Shown piece by piece: positions 8,596 to 18,079 of a stretch of 64,000 nt of DNA (position 1 is the stretch's first letter; the number at the start of each line of letters is the position of its first letter). A model generated the notes under the pieces. The model saw only the letters and a program-made list of their open reading frames with translations, searched no databases and was not told the DNA's origin. The stretch spans positions 2,418,001 through 2,482,000 of the forward strand of contig NZ_OZ246016.1 of assembly GCF_965230735.1 (NCBI RefSeq), read 5' to 3'. Position numbers and translations under genes: made by a program. The stretch comes from Motiliproteus sp965230735. GTDB lineage: Bacteria > Pseudomonadota > Gammaproteobacteria > Pseudomonadales > Balneatricaceae.

Positions 8596-9420
8596 ATGGG
8601 AAAAATCGCAGGTTATCACAAAGAAGCAGGGTTTTTGTCCTTGTGCGCCACAGTAAGTCGTTTCAAGTTCAGAATGTGCATCGGTTGCGGTTGTTTGTTG
8701 GCCCTGCTGGTTTGGTCCGTGTCGGCAACCGCCGACACCGGGTCCGGTAATCAGCTGCGGGTTGGGATGCCATCGCCCGGTCAGGTCCCTTACTTCTGGC
8801 GCAACGAGCAGGGCGAGTTTGAAGGCATCTATGCCGATACCTTGCGGTTGATCGCCGAGGATTTGGGGATTGAACTGGCGTTTGTTCCACTCTCTCAAGC
8901 ACGCTTGCGGCGCCACTTCATCGCCGGCGAGATTGATCTGGAAGCGGGGGTGCCGGTAAACCTGGAAACTTCGGCGTCGCTGAAGCAGGTTTCGCTGTAT
9001 AGCCGCCCGTTCGGGATCGTCAACGAAGTGATCATCTATCGCCCGGAACTCTCGTTTCCGGTCTTCATTTTGAAAGATCTGGAAGGTAAACGGGTTGCGA
9101 CGGTCCGGGGGAGTTCGGTACCGGATAAGCTGATCCGCGAAGACTTTTCCAACCAATGGCAGATCGCCCAGCGGGTGCATCGTGGCTGGAATGAGATCGG
9201 ACTGATGAAGGAGGTCAGTGCACTGCGTTATCGGCGTGAGGGTCAGCTGAATTACGAAATCTCACTGCCCTATGTCAGTCATCCGGTAACGTTTCGATTG
9301 CATCGCAGTCGCGGTGAGCTGCTTGATGGGATGAATGCCAGTATCGAGAAACTGGAACAACAGGGTGAGCTGGAACGGGTAGTCTGCAAGTACCTGTGCG
9401 GGGTCAACACAGAGAACTAA
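8596..9420 (+). CDS. Periplasmic substrate-binding protein-like (SBP family 3)
   Basis: About 274 residues with a signal-like hydrophobic segment (LLALLVWSVSATA) ending near residue 47. It is followed by a family-3 solute-binding fold: LRVGMPSPGQVPYFW, GEFEGIYADTLRLIAEDLGIEL, and a second-lobe segment LEGKRVATVRGSSVPDKL. Such proteins bind amino acids or small polar ligands in the periplasm, or serve as sensory input domains. No permease or ATPase gene is adjacent, so an orphan sensing role is as likely as transport. The start is uncertain: the ATG at 8596 leaves a long n-region with basic residues, whereas the ATG at 8674 removes all positive charges before the hydrophobic core. It is transcribed divergently from the AraC-type gene, with only 21 bases between the two starts, so regulation by that protein is plausible. 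Confidence 0.75.
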   Translation: MGKIAGYHKEAGFLSLCATVSRFKFRMCIGCGCLLALLVWSVSATADTGSGNQLRVGMPSPGQVPYFWRNEQGEFEGIYADTLRLIAEDLGIELAFVPLSQARLRRHFIAGEIDLEAGVPVNLETSASLKQVSLYSRPFGIVNEVIIYRPELSFPVFILKDLEGKRVATVRGSSVPDKLIREDFSNQWQIAQRVHRGWNEIGLMKEVSALRYRREGQLNYEISLPYVSHPVTFRLHRSRGELLDGMNASIEKLEQQGELERVVCKYLCGVNTEN

Positions 9421-9832
9421 GCTCTGATTGTTGATCGCTGCGTCTTAGGCCGGTTTTCTCGCCTTGCGGCCTCCATTATCAGCTCGGCAGCTGCGCTGAT
9501 CCATCCTGCTATGCCTACCGGCTGCATCCTTGGTGAGGGATTGCTGGTGGCAGAGAGTCTTCACGCTGAGATGCGACCGGTCAACCGGTTTGATGTTTTT
9601 ATTTATCGGAATTGAATATTTCACCAATAAGTTTATGCCTATTGCTGCCTATTTGTTGAAAGATAAGCTATTTTTCAATCTTGTAAGGCAAACAAGTCTT
9701 ATTGCTTGAGCAGTTTCAGTTCGCTGAGGCAGTCGCTACTGCAATTGGTTGGGGTTTATCTAAAAGGATGTTCACCAAGCAGTAACGGTGCCACAGATAT
9801 CATGGATTAGAGCACACAGGAGGTATGCTGCG
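9421..9832. other. Intergenic region upstream of the LysM-FecR gene
   Basis: No gene is supported in these 412 bases. A short inverted repeat (AGGCCG at 9447-9452, CGGCCT at 9667-9672 minus 200, i.e. near 9467-9472) could be a weak terminator for the preceding gene, but it has no T-run. The right part is AT-rich and should hold the promoter of the LysM-FecR gene. A strong AGGAGG site at 9818-9823 precedes the ATG at 9833. Confidence 0.4.
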
Positions 9833-11470
9833 ATGAAGGCAAACAGAGTCACAGGTTGGGCTTTGTGGCTGCTACTGACGGCGGTGGCGGCACCGATCCA
9901 GGCTCAGGACTGGATCTACACCACGGTCGAGGGCGACAACCTCTGGAATCTGAGTGAACAGCATCTTGACTCGGTGATGCGGTTTAAGCAGCTGCAACGG
10001 ATCAACCGTATCGAGAATCCCAAGCAGATGCGGCCGGGCACCCGGCTCCGGATTCCGCTTAAGTGGATCCGCAGCAATCCGGTCCCGGCAACCGTCGAAG
10101 CTATCCAGGGTGAGGTGACATTGCGGCGCTCCGACGGTACCTCTGCCCCGTTGCAGCCGGACGATCTTATCTATCTGGGTGACCAGGTCCGCACGGCTCA
10201 GGGCAGCACGGTGGCGATTCGATTTGCCGACGACTCGATCCTGACCCTGCATGAAGACAGCCTGATCCGTTTTGACCATCTTAGTGCCCATGGCCGTACC
10301 GGCATGGTGGACTCTCGTCTCAACCTGCTTGAAGGGCGGATGGACACCCGGGTGATCCCCGCCAAAGGGCCGGGCTCGCGCTTCCAGATCAAAACCCCTT
10401 CGGCGATCAGTGCGGTTCGGGGTACAGAGTACCGGGCGGCTGTCAGCGATAACGGTTCGGTTTCCAGCATCGAGGTGCTGGAGGGATCGGTGGCGGTCAA
10501 GGGGGCGGATAAACAGAGTCTGATTAAGGCCGGTTTCGGAACCCGGGTGGCTGAAGGGGAGGCGCCTTTGGCCCCCCGTAAACTGCTGCCGGCACCGACA
10601 TTAAAACCGGTCGATGGGGCAATCCGCTCGATCAACTGGGTGTTGCAATGGCAGGCCGTGGAGGGTGCCAGCGCTTACCGCCTCGAAATCGCTGAGCAAC
10701 GCAGCTTTGATACCCTGTTGTGGCAGCAGCTTAGTGTCCATCACCGGGCGGCTTTACCTGATCTGCCCGACGGCCGCTATTTTGCTCGAATCCGAGCCGT
10801 TGATCCGCTGGGGTTGGAGGGGCATAACGCGGTCCAGACGCTGATTCTGGATGCCCGCCCGCAGGCGCCGATTCAACTCAAACCCGATGATCAACAGCTT
10901 TATCGTGGTGAATCGCCGACGCTGCGTTGGACCCAATCCCAGGAGGCGGATCGTTATCGACTTGAGATCGCTGTCGATCAACAGTTCGAACAGGTGCTGA
11001 TCGATCGGGATGACCTGTCCGAGACCCGCTTTAATACCAATGAACTGCCGATACCCGGTACCTACTTCTGGCGTTTGACCAGCATTGCCGCCGATGGTGA
11101 GCTGGGCCCGGTGGGCACCGTACGCAGCTGGCAGGCCAAAACCATCCCCGCCGCCATCGACACCCAGATGCAAAGTACCGATGATGGGATGCTGGTGGCC
11201 AACTGGCCCGCCGGTTTAGAGGGCCAGCGCTATCAGTTGCAGATGGCCCAGGATCCGCAGTTTCAGCAGCTGTTGGTCGATCAGCTGTTGGATACTCCCA
11301 GTTATCGCTTTGAAACCTTCAGCGGCGGATCCCGCTACCTGCGGGTAAGAGCGGTGGAGCCGGACGGTTTTGCCGGCCCCTGGGGCGCCGTACAGCGCGT
11401 GCTGCCGACACCCAATTGGACGCCGTTGATCCTGTTCAACAGCGCCTTGGGATTACTGTTGCTGCTGTAG
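9833..11470 (+). CDS. Secreted LysM-FecR domain protein with three FN3-like repeats
   Basis: A 545-residue exported protein. The start at 9833 is chosen for its AGGAGG site nine bases upstream and because the hydrophobic signal peptide (ALWLLLTAVAAPIQAQ) follows directly. A LysM domain for peptidoglycan or glycan binding lies at about 26-75 (TTVEGDNLWNLSEQHL ... GTRLRIPLKW). A FecR domain follows at about 90-205, with VRTAQGSTVAIRFADDS and IKTPSAISAVRGTEYR. Three repeats of about 90 residues come next, each with an AYRLEIAEQRSF-like strand (AYRLEIAEQ, RYRLEIAVDQ, RYQLQMAQDP). The protein ends in a short hydrophobic run (LGLLLLL) with no PEP-CTERM motif. The CHASE2-GGDEF-EAL gene begins 21 bases downstream. 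FecR/CHASE2 pairs are common, so the product is probably the periplasmic partner of that sensor. Confidence 0.85.
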   Translation: MKANRVTGWALWLLLTAVAAPIQAQDWIYTTVEGDNLWNLSEQHLDSVMRFKQLQRINRIENPKQMRPGTRLRIPLKWIRSNPVPATVEAIQGEVTLRRSDGTSAPLQPDDLIYLGDQVRTAQGSTVAIRFADDSILTLHEDSLIRFDHLSAHGRTGMVDSRLNLLEGRMDTRVIPAKGPGSRFQIKTPSAISAVRGTEYRAAVSDNGSVSSIEVLEGSVAVKGADKQSLIKAGFGTRVAEGEAPLAPRKLLPAPTLKPVDGAIRSINWVLQWQAVEGASAYRLEIAEQRSFDTLLWQQLSVHHRAALPDLPDGRYFARIRAVDPLGLEGHNAVQTLILDARPQAPIQLKPDDQQLYRGESPTLRWTQSQEADRYRLEIAVDQQFEQVLIDRDDLSETRFNTNELPIPGTYFWRLTSIAADGELGPVGTVRSWQAKTIPAAIDTQMQSTDDGMLVANWPAGLEGQRYQLQMAQDPQFQQLLVDQLLDTPSYRFETFSGGSRYLRVRAVEPDGFAGPWGAVQRVLPTPNWTPLILFNSALGLLLLL

Positions 11471-11491
11471 TGTTGTCGGCAGGCGAGCACG

Positions 11492-13954
11492 ATGAAACTG
11501 TCTGAATCCCAACGCAATGGGGCTTTTGCGCTGTTGCTGTCACTGCTGTTGCTGACGGTCGGACTCGGGTTGGAGCAGACTCGTAGCCTGGAGCGGGTTG
11601 ATCTGTTGCTCTACGATCTGTTGCTGCCGTTGCAGGCTGGACCGATGAGCGACCAGGTGGTGATCATCGCCATTGATGATGCCAGTTTGGAGCAGCTGGG
11701 GCGCTGGCCCTGGTCGCGCCGACGCCATGCGCAGATGCTCGATAAACTGACCCAGATGAAGCCGGCCGCCGTCGGTTTCGACATTCTGTTCTCGGAGCCT
11801 CAGCGCGATGACCCGCAAGCCGATCAGTTATTTGCCGAGGCGCTGGGCCGCAACGGGCGCGCGGTTTTGAGTGTTGCGCCCGCGCTCTACCGGCCGGGCC
11901 AGCTTATCTCCGAGATTCTGCCCCTGCCGGATTTGGCTGTCCGGGCCGCCGCGATCGGCCATGTGGATGCCGAGTTGGACCTGGACGGTTTATGCCGCCG
12001 GGTGTTCCTGTACAGTGGTTTGAGCGATGCGCGTTGGCCTGCCTTGACCCTGGCGATGCTGCAGGTTGCCGATAAAGCGCCGACATTGCCGGGTTCCGAG
12101 TTGCCTCCCAAAATGCCAGCTGTCAGCGAGGACTGGACCCGCGATCATAGCCTGCTGATACCCTTTGCCAACCGTTCAGAACCTCCCAAGATCTATTCCT
12201 GGGTCGATGTGATCGAGGGACGGGTCAGGCCGACGCAGATACGTGGCCGTTATGTGTTGCTCGGCGCAACGGCGGCCGGGTTGGGGGACGCCCTGTCGAC
12301 GCCCGCTGCCGGTGCGCATGAGTTGATGCCCGGGGTGGTGCTCAATGCCCATATCCTTAATGCCCTGTTGCACAATGACAGGATCCAGAGTCTGTCGAGT
12401 CCGATCAGTGGTCTGATCACCGGCTGCCTTGCTTTGACCGTTGCCCTGGTACTGATTTTATCGCCGCTACGGCTTGGCTTGTTGCTGTCCTCGCTGTTGG
12501 CGGTGCTGACCTTGGCACTGTCATTGGGACTGTTGATCTGGGAGCGACTCTGGTTTGCGCCTGCCGCGGCGTTGTCGGTAAGTCTGATCGGCTGGCCGTT
12601 GTGGAGTCTGTGGCAGCAAGGGTTGGATGTTCGATTGCGGCAACAGCTTCAGGCGCAGTTGGAGCATCAGGCGCGCTTCCACCCGGCCAGCGGTTTACCC
12701 AATCATGCCATGCTGGAGGATCAGCTCCGTGCGCTGGAGTCTTTGACGTCGCCCGACCAGCCGGTGGCAGGTTTGATGGTGATTCATTTCGACTGGCCCG
12801 GCTCGGCCAGTACCACCCTGGGGCGCCCCTTGGGGGATGAGCTACTGCTTAAGATCGGTGAGCGCTTACGCCGGCTGGCCGGTGAAGATCAGTTTGTCGC
12901 CCACCTTAACGGCGATGACTTCGGCGTGGTGTTAACCGGCTTGGATGAACCGGTACAGGTGCGACAGTTGGCCTCAAGGCTGTTGGCCCAGCTGCGACAA
13001 CCGATGCCGATGGAGCAGGAGATGCTGTTGCTGGCTCCGCAGATCGGGGTCAGCGTCTGGCCCGGAGATGGTCAGGATGCCATGGGGTTGCTGCGTAATG
13101 CCTACACGGCGATGTTCAAATCAAGAATCGATGACAGCGATGATCTGTGCATCTACTCCGATGATATCGGGCGTCAGCTAAGAGTCCGCTCGCAGTTGGA
13201 GCAGTCGTTGATACTGGCGCTGGAACGGGACGAGTTTTCACTGCAGTTCCAACCGCAGGTCTGTGCCCAGAGCGGTGATTTGGTAGGGCTGGAAACGCTG
13301 CTGCGCTGGAACAATCCGCAATTGGGTTGGGTCTCGCCGGAGACCTTTATCCCGGTGGCGGAGCACGTCGGTCTGATTGTCGATATTGGTTACTGGGTGT
13401 TGGATAAGGCCTGCCGCCAATTACGAGAATGGAGAGATGAGGGGCTGAACCCGCCACGCATTGCGGTCAATGTTTCGCCGTTACAATTTGCCGATCCCAA
13501 TCTGGAATTGAGTGTTCGTGCGATCGTGGACCGGGCTGGAATCGAACCGGCCGATCTGGAACTGGAGATCACGGAAAGCTCGCTGATGTCGGAAGTGGAT
13601 CGGGCGATCACGGTGATGCGTCGGATTAAACAGCAGGGGATGGAGCTGGCGATTGATGACTTCGGTACCGGATACTCGTCGCTGAGCAATCTGCGCAACT
13701 TCCCCCTCGATCGACTCAAAATCGACCAGGCCTTTACCCGAGAGATTGGAAACAGCCGGGAATCGTCCGAGATTACACTGACCATTCTGGCCATGGGACG
13801 TCGACTGGGGCTACGGGTGATCGCCGAAGGGGTTGAGACCGAGGAACAGGCGAATTTCTTACGCTGGCATGGCTGCGACGAGTTCCAGGGTTACCTGTTC
13901 GGGCGCCCGATGGACGCCGACCAGATCGAGCAGCTGCTACGTCGAAACCTGTAG
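11492..13954 (+). CDS. CHASE2-sensor GGDEF-EAL protein (c-di-GMP turnover)
   Basis: An 820-residue inner-membrane protein. An N-terminal membrane helix is followed by a periplasmic CHASE2 domain at about 35-290 (VVIIAIDDASLEQLGRWPWSR). Three closely spaced membrane helices lie at about 303-375. A GGDEF-type domain follows at about 400-545, then an EAL domain at about 565-815. The GGDEF signature is degraded (LNGDDFGVVL), so cyclase activity is doubtful. The EAL domain looks active: GLETLLRW, ITESSLM, DDFGTGYSSLSNL, LKIDQAF and VIAEGVET are all present. The likely reaction is hydrolysis of cyclic di-GMP in the cytoplasm, controlled by an envelope signal sensed by CHASE2. It lies directly downstream of the LysM-FecR gene and is probably co-transcribed with it. 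Confidence 0.9.
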   Translation: MKLSESQRNGAFALLLSLLLLTVGLGLEQTRSLERVDLLLYDLLLPLQAGPMSDQVVIIAIDDASLEQLGRWPWSRRRHAQMLDKLTQMKPAAVGFDILFSEPQRDDPQADQLFAEALGRNGRAVLSVAPALYRPGQLISEILPLPDLAVRAAAIGHVDAELDLDGLCRRVFLYSGLSDARWPALTLAMLQVADKAPTLPGSELPPKMPAVSEDWTRDHSLLIPFANRSEPPKIYSWVDVIEGRVRPTQIRGRYVLLGATAAGLGDALSTPAAGAHELMPGVVLNAHILNALLHNDRIQSLSSPISGLITGCLALTVALVLILSPLRLGLLLSSLLAVLTLALSLGLLIWERLWFAPAAALSVSLIGWPLWSLWQQGLDVRLRQQLQAQLEHQARFHPASGLPNHAMLEDQLRALESLTSPDQPVAGLMVIHFDWPGSASTTLGRPLGDELLLKIGERLRRLAGEDQFVAHLNGDDFGVVLTGLDEPVQVRQLASRLLAQLRQPMPMEQEMLLLAPQIGVSVWPGDGQDAMGLLRNAYTAMFKSRIDDSDDLCIYSDDIGRQLRVRSQLEQSLILALERDEFSLQFQPQVCAQSGDLVGLETLLRWNNPQLGWVSPETFIPVAEHVGLIVDIGYWVLDKACRQLREWRDEGLNPPRIAVNVSPLQFADPNLELSVRAIVDRAGIEPADLELEITESSLMSEVDRAITVMRRIKQQGMELAIDDFGTGYSSLSNLRNFPLDRLKIDQAFTREIGNSRESSEITLTILAMGRRLGLRVIAEGVETEEQANFLRWHGCDEFQGYLFGRPMDADQIEQLLRRNL

Positions 13955-13991
13955 CGTTCAGCCCCGATCCGCGTCCGGATGCCGACGGGAT

Positions 13992-14660
13992 TCAGGGGCC
14001 GACCAGATTATTCTCAATGGCATAGCGGGCCAGTCCGGCGGCGGTCTGAATGCCGAGTTTGGTCTTGATATTCTGGCGATGGGTCTCGACGGTCCGGACG
14101 CTGATATTCAGCTCCTTGGCGATCTGCTTATTGCTGCTGCCCTGGGCGAGCAACCGTAGCACGGTCTGTTCCCGTTTGGTCAGCAACGGGTTTTGCGTTT
14201 CCGTACCAGCTGCCTTTTCGGCATCGGGGTTGAACAGGCTTTGGGAAGCCCCTTGGCTGAAATAGGTGTTGCCCTGATGCACCGTTTCAATGGCCTTGAT
14301 CAGCTCTTCACAGCCGACGTCCTTGAGGACATAGCCCCGGGCGCCGCTGTGCATCAACTGCATGATGTACTCGCGACTGTCGTGCATGCTCAAGATCAGG
14401 ACACGGATATCGGGGTAGTCCCGCTGAAACAGGCTGCTGGCTTCGATGCCGTTCATTACCGGCATGCTGACATCCATCAACACCACATCAGGATTGAGCC
14501 GGGCGCTGAGCTCCAGGGCCTCGCGGCCATTGCCCGCCAGGCCGATCACCTCTATCCCCGGGGCGGATTCGAGTCGGGCCTGGATACCGTCCAGTACCAA
14601 CGGATGGTCATCGACCAGTAGCACTCGGATGCCGGCGCTGTCGCTCTGTTGTGGGATCAA
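13992..14660 (-). CDS. NarL/FixJ-family response regulator, probable regulator of the TRAP operon
   Basis: A 222-residue DNA-binding regulator. Receiver domain at 11-125, with the acidic pair in LLVDDHP, phospho-acceptor Asp63 in VVLMDVSMP, and the conserved lysine in GYVLKDV. A LuxR-type helix-turn-helix lies at about 155-215 (LTKREQTVLRLLAQG, SNKQIAKELNISVRTVETHR). The start is a TTG at 14660 with AAGGAG seven bases upstream. It lies 27 bases after the cache-domain kinase gene on the same strand, so the two form a two-component operon. The TRAP genes lie immediately upstream on the same strand, suggesting that the pair controls dicarboxylate uptake (inference from position). Confidence 0.9.
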   Translation of the reverse strand: MIPQQSDSAGIRVLLVDDHPLVLDGIQARLESAPGIEVIGLAGNGREALELSARLNPDVVLMDVSMPVMNGIEASSLFQRDYPDIRVLILSMHDSREYIMQLMHSGARGYVLKDVGCEELIKAIETVHQGNTYFSQGASQSLFNPDAEKAAGTETQNPLLTKREQTVLRLLAQGSSNKQIAKELNISVRTVETHRQNIKTKLGIQTAAGLARYAIENNLVGP

Positions 14661-14687
14661 CCTGTGACTCCTTGGATGATGGGGTTG

Positions 14688-16064
14688 TTAACTATATAGC
14701 TCGACCGGAAGTTGCGCGCTAATCCAGGTGCCGCCCCCGCGGGTGGACTCAATATTGAAACGGCCGCCGAGCAGTTCGATCCGCTCGCGCATATTGCGCA
14801 GGCCGATGCCGTCGCTACGGATCTTGTCGGTGAGATCGAAGCCGCAGCCGTTATCGCGGATCTCCATCCGGAAACTGTTGCCGTGCCAGGAGCCCTGCAG
14901 CGTCAGGACGCTGGCATCGGCATAGCGCTCCACATTGGTCAGTGCCTCCTGTACCACGCGGTAGAGGGTGATATCGATCTCTTCGGTCAGCTGACGTTGG
15001 TCCAGATCGACATCCAGCTCGACCTGAACGCCGGTACGCTCGGCGAACGCACCCAGCAGGCTTTTCAGGGCTGGAAGCAACCCCAGGTCATCGAGTACCG
15101 TCGGGCGCATGTCGTGGGAGATCTGCCGAACTTCACGAATCGCATCGTTCAGAACCTCCTGGCCTTTAAGCAGGTGGGCCTCGGCACCGTCCTGCTGTTT
15201 TTTCAGGGTCGACAGGGCCAGCTCCAGGCGATATTTCACCGATACCATCAGTTGGTTGATGCCGTCATGGAGCTCGCGGGAGAAGCGCCGTCGTTCACTG
15301 ATCTGGAACTGCATCGAGCGGCGGGCCAGGTCCCGCAGTTTGGCATCGGCCAGCATATGCTCATGGACGTTGAAGGCGATCCCGATCATCACGATCAGGA
15401 TGACGGTGACGGCGGTAAACACCAGCACCGTAAAAAAGGTATTGCGGACGTTGCGATTGACCTGCTCGCGGATCTTGGTGACCTCTTGGGCGATATCATC
15501 GAGATAGAGTCCGGTGCCGAGCATCCACTCCCAATCTCTGAGCTGCACCACGTAGCTGAGCTTGTCCTCGGCGCGATTGAGCGAGGGTTTGAGCCACTGG
15601 TAGCGCAGGAAGCCACCGCCGTTGCGGGCCAGTTCTAGCAGGCTGACGATGATCTTGGTGCCGTTATCGTCGGTCAGCTCGATTAGGTTGTGCCCCTCAA
15701 GCTCCGGTTGAACCGGATGGACCAGGTTGGTGCCGTTGTCGTCGTAAACGAAGAAATAGCCGTCTTCACCGTAGGTCAGATCCCGCAGGATCGCTTTAAC
15801 CTGGGCCTGGGCGTCTTCGGGATCGAGGTCCTGATGGCCGTGCAGGTGGCTGATCGATGTCAGCGCCAGGCTGACATAGTCTCGCAGGGCCTGTTCCTTC
15901 GAGGCGATCAGGTTGCGCTCGAAGGTTTGGATCTCCTGCTCACCCAGCGCACGGGCCTGATTAAGTGCCACCAGGGTGACACCGGCGGTAAGCAGCAGCA
16001 GCGGTAAGATCGCCAGCAGCAGGATTTTTGTTTTGAGCTGCATCGTCGGAGTGTGGAATCGCAT
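14688..16064 (-). CDS. Cache-domain sensor histidine kinase (NarL-partner type)
   Basis: A 458-residue membrane kinase. Membrane helices lie at about 14-34 and 211-231. They flank a periplasmic single cache domain (YGEDGYFFVYDDNGTNLVHP, LVQ.RDWEWMLGTGLY region) of the kind that binds small organic acids. The cytoplasmic part has a HisKA_3 phospho-acceptor block (SERRRFSRELHDGINQLM, His266) and an HATPase domain with NVERYADA, DNGCGFD and GIGLRNMRERIELLGG. It phosphorylates the NarL-type regulator encoded next. A terminator separates it from dctM, so the two-component pair has its own transcript or depends on read-through. A role in sensing a TRAP substrate is inferred from domain type and position. 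Confidence 0.9.
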   Translation of the reverse strand: MRFHTPTMQLKTKILLLAILPLLLLTAGVTLVALNQARALGEQEIQTFERNLIASKEQALRDYVSLALTSISHLHGHQDLDPEDAQAQVKAILRDLTYGEDGYFFVYDDNGTNLVHPVQPELEGHNLIELTDDNGTKIIVSLLELARNGGGFLRYQWLKPSLNRAEDKLSYVVQLRDWEWMLGTGLYLDDIAQEVTKIREQVNRNVRNTFFTVLVFTAVTVILIVMIGIAFNVHEHMLADAKLRDLARRSMQFQISERRRFSRELHDGINQLMVSVKYRLELALSTLKKQQDGAEAHLLKGQEVLNDAIREVRQISHDMRPTVLDDLGLLPALKSLLGAFAERTGVQVELDVDLDQRQLTEEIDITLYRVVQEALTNVERYADASVLTLQGSWHGNSFRMEIRDNGCGFDLTDKIRSDGIGLRNMRERIELLGGRFNIESTRGGGTWISAQLPVELYS

Positions 16065-16090
16065 CAGTGTAGAACGACCAGTTATACCAT

Positions 16091-16119
16091 AAAAAAACGG
16101 CCTCCAATGGGAGGCCGTT
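16091..16119 (-). terminator. Rho-independent terminator after the TRAP operon
   Basis: A perfect 10-base stem (AACGGCCTCC / GGAGGCCGTT) with a four-base loop is followed on the minus strand by a run of seven T's. It lies just beyond the dctM stop and before the kinase gene. Confidence 0.9.
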
Positions 16120-16136
16120 CCAGTGCCGTTAGGGGA

Positions 16137-17426
16137 TTAATCCAGGCCGTAGAAAGCCGGCAGCAGCAGAATCGATACCACCACCAGCGCCTGAATGGCG
16201 ATATAGGGCATGACGCCGCGATAGATATCCTTGGTTCTGACTTCCGGCGGGGCAACCCCCTTCAGATAGAACAGACTGAAGCCGAACGGCGGGGTCAGGA
16301 ACGAGGTCTGCAGATTCATCGCGATCAGGATCGCAAACCAAAGCATGCTGATGCCCAGCGCTTCGGCCACCGGTGCCAGGATTGGGACGATGATAAAGCT
16401 GATCTCGACGAAATCGATAAAGAAGCCGAGGATCATGATCACCACCATCGACAGGATCAGGAAGCCCCACTTCTCACCCGGTAACTGCAGCAGCCACTCC
16501 TCGACCAGGTAATCGCCACCGGTATAGGTGAAGGCCATCGAGAAGGCGGTAGCACCCAGCAGAATCGCGAATACCATCGCGGTCACCTTGACGGTTTCCT
16601 GGGCACTCTCAATGATCACACTCCAGTTCAACTGGCGATAGCAGGCCGCCAGGATCAGCGCACCGACACCACCCAGTGCCGAAGATTCGGTCGGGGTGGC
16701 AATACCGGTAAAGATCGAACCCAACACCACGATAATCAGCGCCAGCGGCGGCACGATCGCCTTCAGGGCTTCGATGACCTGTTCGCCTTTGGTTCCTGCG
16801 TCAGGGTCGGCCGGGATGGCCGGGGCTTTCTCCGGTTTCAGCCAGGCGTAGACCAGCACGAACAGGATATACAGACCGATCAGCACAAAACCGGGGCCGA
16901 CAGCCGCCTTGAACAGGTCGCCGACCGGAATCCCCAGTACATCGCCGAGAATAATCAGGATGATCGACGGCGGAATGATCTGACCCAGGGTGCCCGAGGC
17001 GCAGATGGTGCCGCAGGCCAGGCTCTTGTCGTATTTGTACTTCAGCATCACCGGCAGCGAGATCAGCCCCATGGCCACGACGCTGGCGCCAACCACACCG
17101 GTGGAGGCGGCCAGCAACGCGCCGACCAGAATGGTGGAGATCGCGATACCGCCGCGGATGCCGCCAAACAGCTTGCCCATGGCTTCCAACAGCTGTTCCG
17201 CCAGCTGGGTCTTCTGCAGCACGATACCCATAAAAACGAACAACGGGACGGCCATCAGCACCGTATTCTCCATGATGCTCTGGATCCGGAACGGCATGAA
17301 CGCGAAGATTTCGGCACCTTCAGCCCAGACCCCAAACAGCAGTGCCACACCACCGAACGTGAAAGCGACCGGGAAACCGAGCAGCAGCATCAGCAGTGCT
17401 GCCCCAAACATGTAGATACCAACCAT
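16137..17426 (-). CDS. dctM: TRAP transporter large permease DctM
   Basis: A 429-residue, strongly hydrophobic inner-membrane protein with about twelve helices, the usual length for the family. It is the ion-coupled channel component of a tripartite ATP-independent periplasmic transporter. Typical features include an opening helix with LLMLLLGFPVAFTFGG, GVVGASVVAMGLISLPVMLKYKYDKSLACGT-like segment around 130-160, and IPPSIILIILGDVLGIPVGDLF. The gene starts two bases after the dctQ stop, so the two are translationally close. Substrate cannot be read from the permease; C4-dicarboxylates or related acids are usual. Confidence 0.93.
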   Translation of the reverse strand: MVGIYMFGAALLMLLLGFPVAFTFGGVALLFGVWAEGAEIFAFMPFRIQSIMENTVLMAVPLFVFMGIVLQKTQLAEQLLEAMGKLFGGIRGGIAISTILVGALLAASTGVVGASVVAMGLISLPVMLKYKYDKSLACGTICASGTLGQIIPPSIILIILGDVLGIPVGDLFKAAVGPGFVLIGLYILFVLVYAWLKPEKAPAIPADPDAGTKGEQVIEALKAIVPPLALIIVVLGSIFTGIATPTESSALGGVGALILAACYRQLNWSVIIESAQETVKVTAMVFAILLGATAFSMAFTYTGGDYLVEEWLLQLPGEKWGFLILSMVVIMILGFFIDFVEISFIIVPILAPVAEALGISMLWFAILIAMNLQTSFLTPPFGFSLFYLKGVAPPEVRTKDIYRGVMPYIAIQALVVVSILLLPAFYGLD

Positions 17427-17428
17427 GA

Positions 17429-17977
17429 TTACAACTCCGTGTGCTTGTAGGGCTGCTCGTGTTGTCCCAGCAGGGTGTTAATGGAGGTCAGCAGCAGGCC
17501 CAGGCCACTGAGAAGCATGAAACAGAACGACACCGGGATCATGCTCTTGATGATCCAGCGATGGGGCAGGCCGCCCGGATCGCCACTCTGCTCACCAAGC
17601 TCATAGGCTTCCTTGGCAAAGTCGTAGCCGTACCAGGCCACCAGGGCGCAGAACGGGAACAGGAACACGATGGTGCCGAACAGATCGACCCAGGCCTTCT
17701 TGTTTGAACTGAGGTTTTCGTAAATCAGGTCGACCCGGACATGGCCGCCGGTTCGCAGCGCATAGGGAACCCCCAGCAGAAAAATGGTGGCGTGCAGATG
17801 CCATTCCAGCTCCTGCATGCCGATGGAGACTTCGTTGAACAGGTAACGGGATACGACATCCCAGAATACGTTCAACAGCATCAGCACAAACAACAAGGCG
17901 GTCAGTTTACCGAGCCAGTCGCATACCCGGTTGATGCCGTTCTCGAGATTTAACAGAAATTGCATAACCGTACTCAT
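17429..17977 (-). CDS. dctQ: TRAP transporter small permease DctQ
   Basis: A 182-residue inner-membrane protein with four predicted helices. It contains the family segment RYLFNEVSIGMQELEWHLHA and GVPYALRTGGHVRVDLIYENL. It pairs with DctM to form the membrane part of the TRAP transporter. The gene lies between dctP and dctM on the same strand. The 179-base gap after dctP holds two strong hairpins, so expression relative to dctP is probably reduced. Confidence 0.93.
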   Translation of the reverse strand: MSTVMQFLLNLENGINRVCDWLGKLTALLFVLMLLNVFWDVVSRYLFNEVSIGMQELEWHLHATIFLLGVPYALRTGGHVRVDLIYENLSSNKKAWVDLFGTIVFLFPFCALVAWYGYDFAKEAYELGEQSGDPGGLPHRWIIKSMIPVSFCFMLLSGLGLLLTSINTLLGQHEQPYKHTEL

Positions 17978-18079
17978 TCGGATCGGTTAATCGGAAATTC
18001 TCGAACAAATCGCTTCGACATCGGCACGGCGCTTTCGGACGTGATCGTGCGGCGCTAATAAAGGAGATGTTCGCAGGTT

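Noticed and set aside
8575..9180. N-terminal extension of the AraC-type protein by about 200 residues
   Set aside because: It runs antisense through the binding-protein gene, has no family similarity, and the ATG at 8574 matches the expected domain start.
11410..11470. Hydrophobic C-terminus of the LysM-FecR protein as a PEP-CTERM signal
   Set aside because: There is no PEP motif before the hydrophobic run and no basic tail after it.
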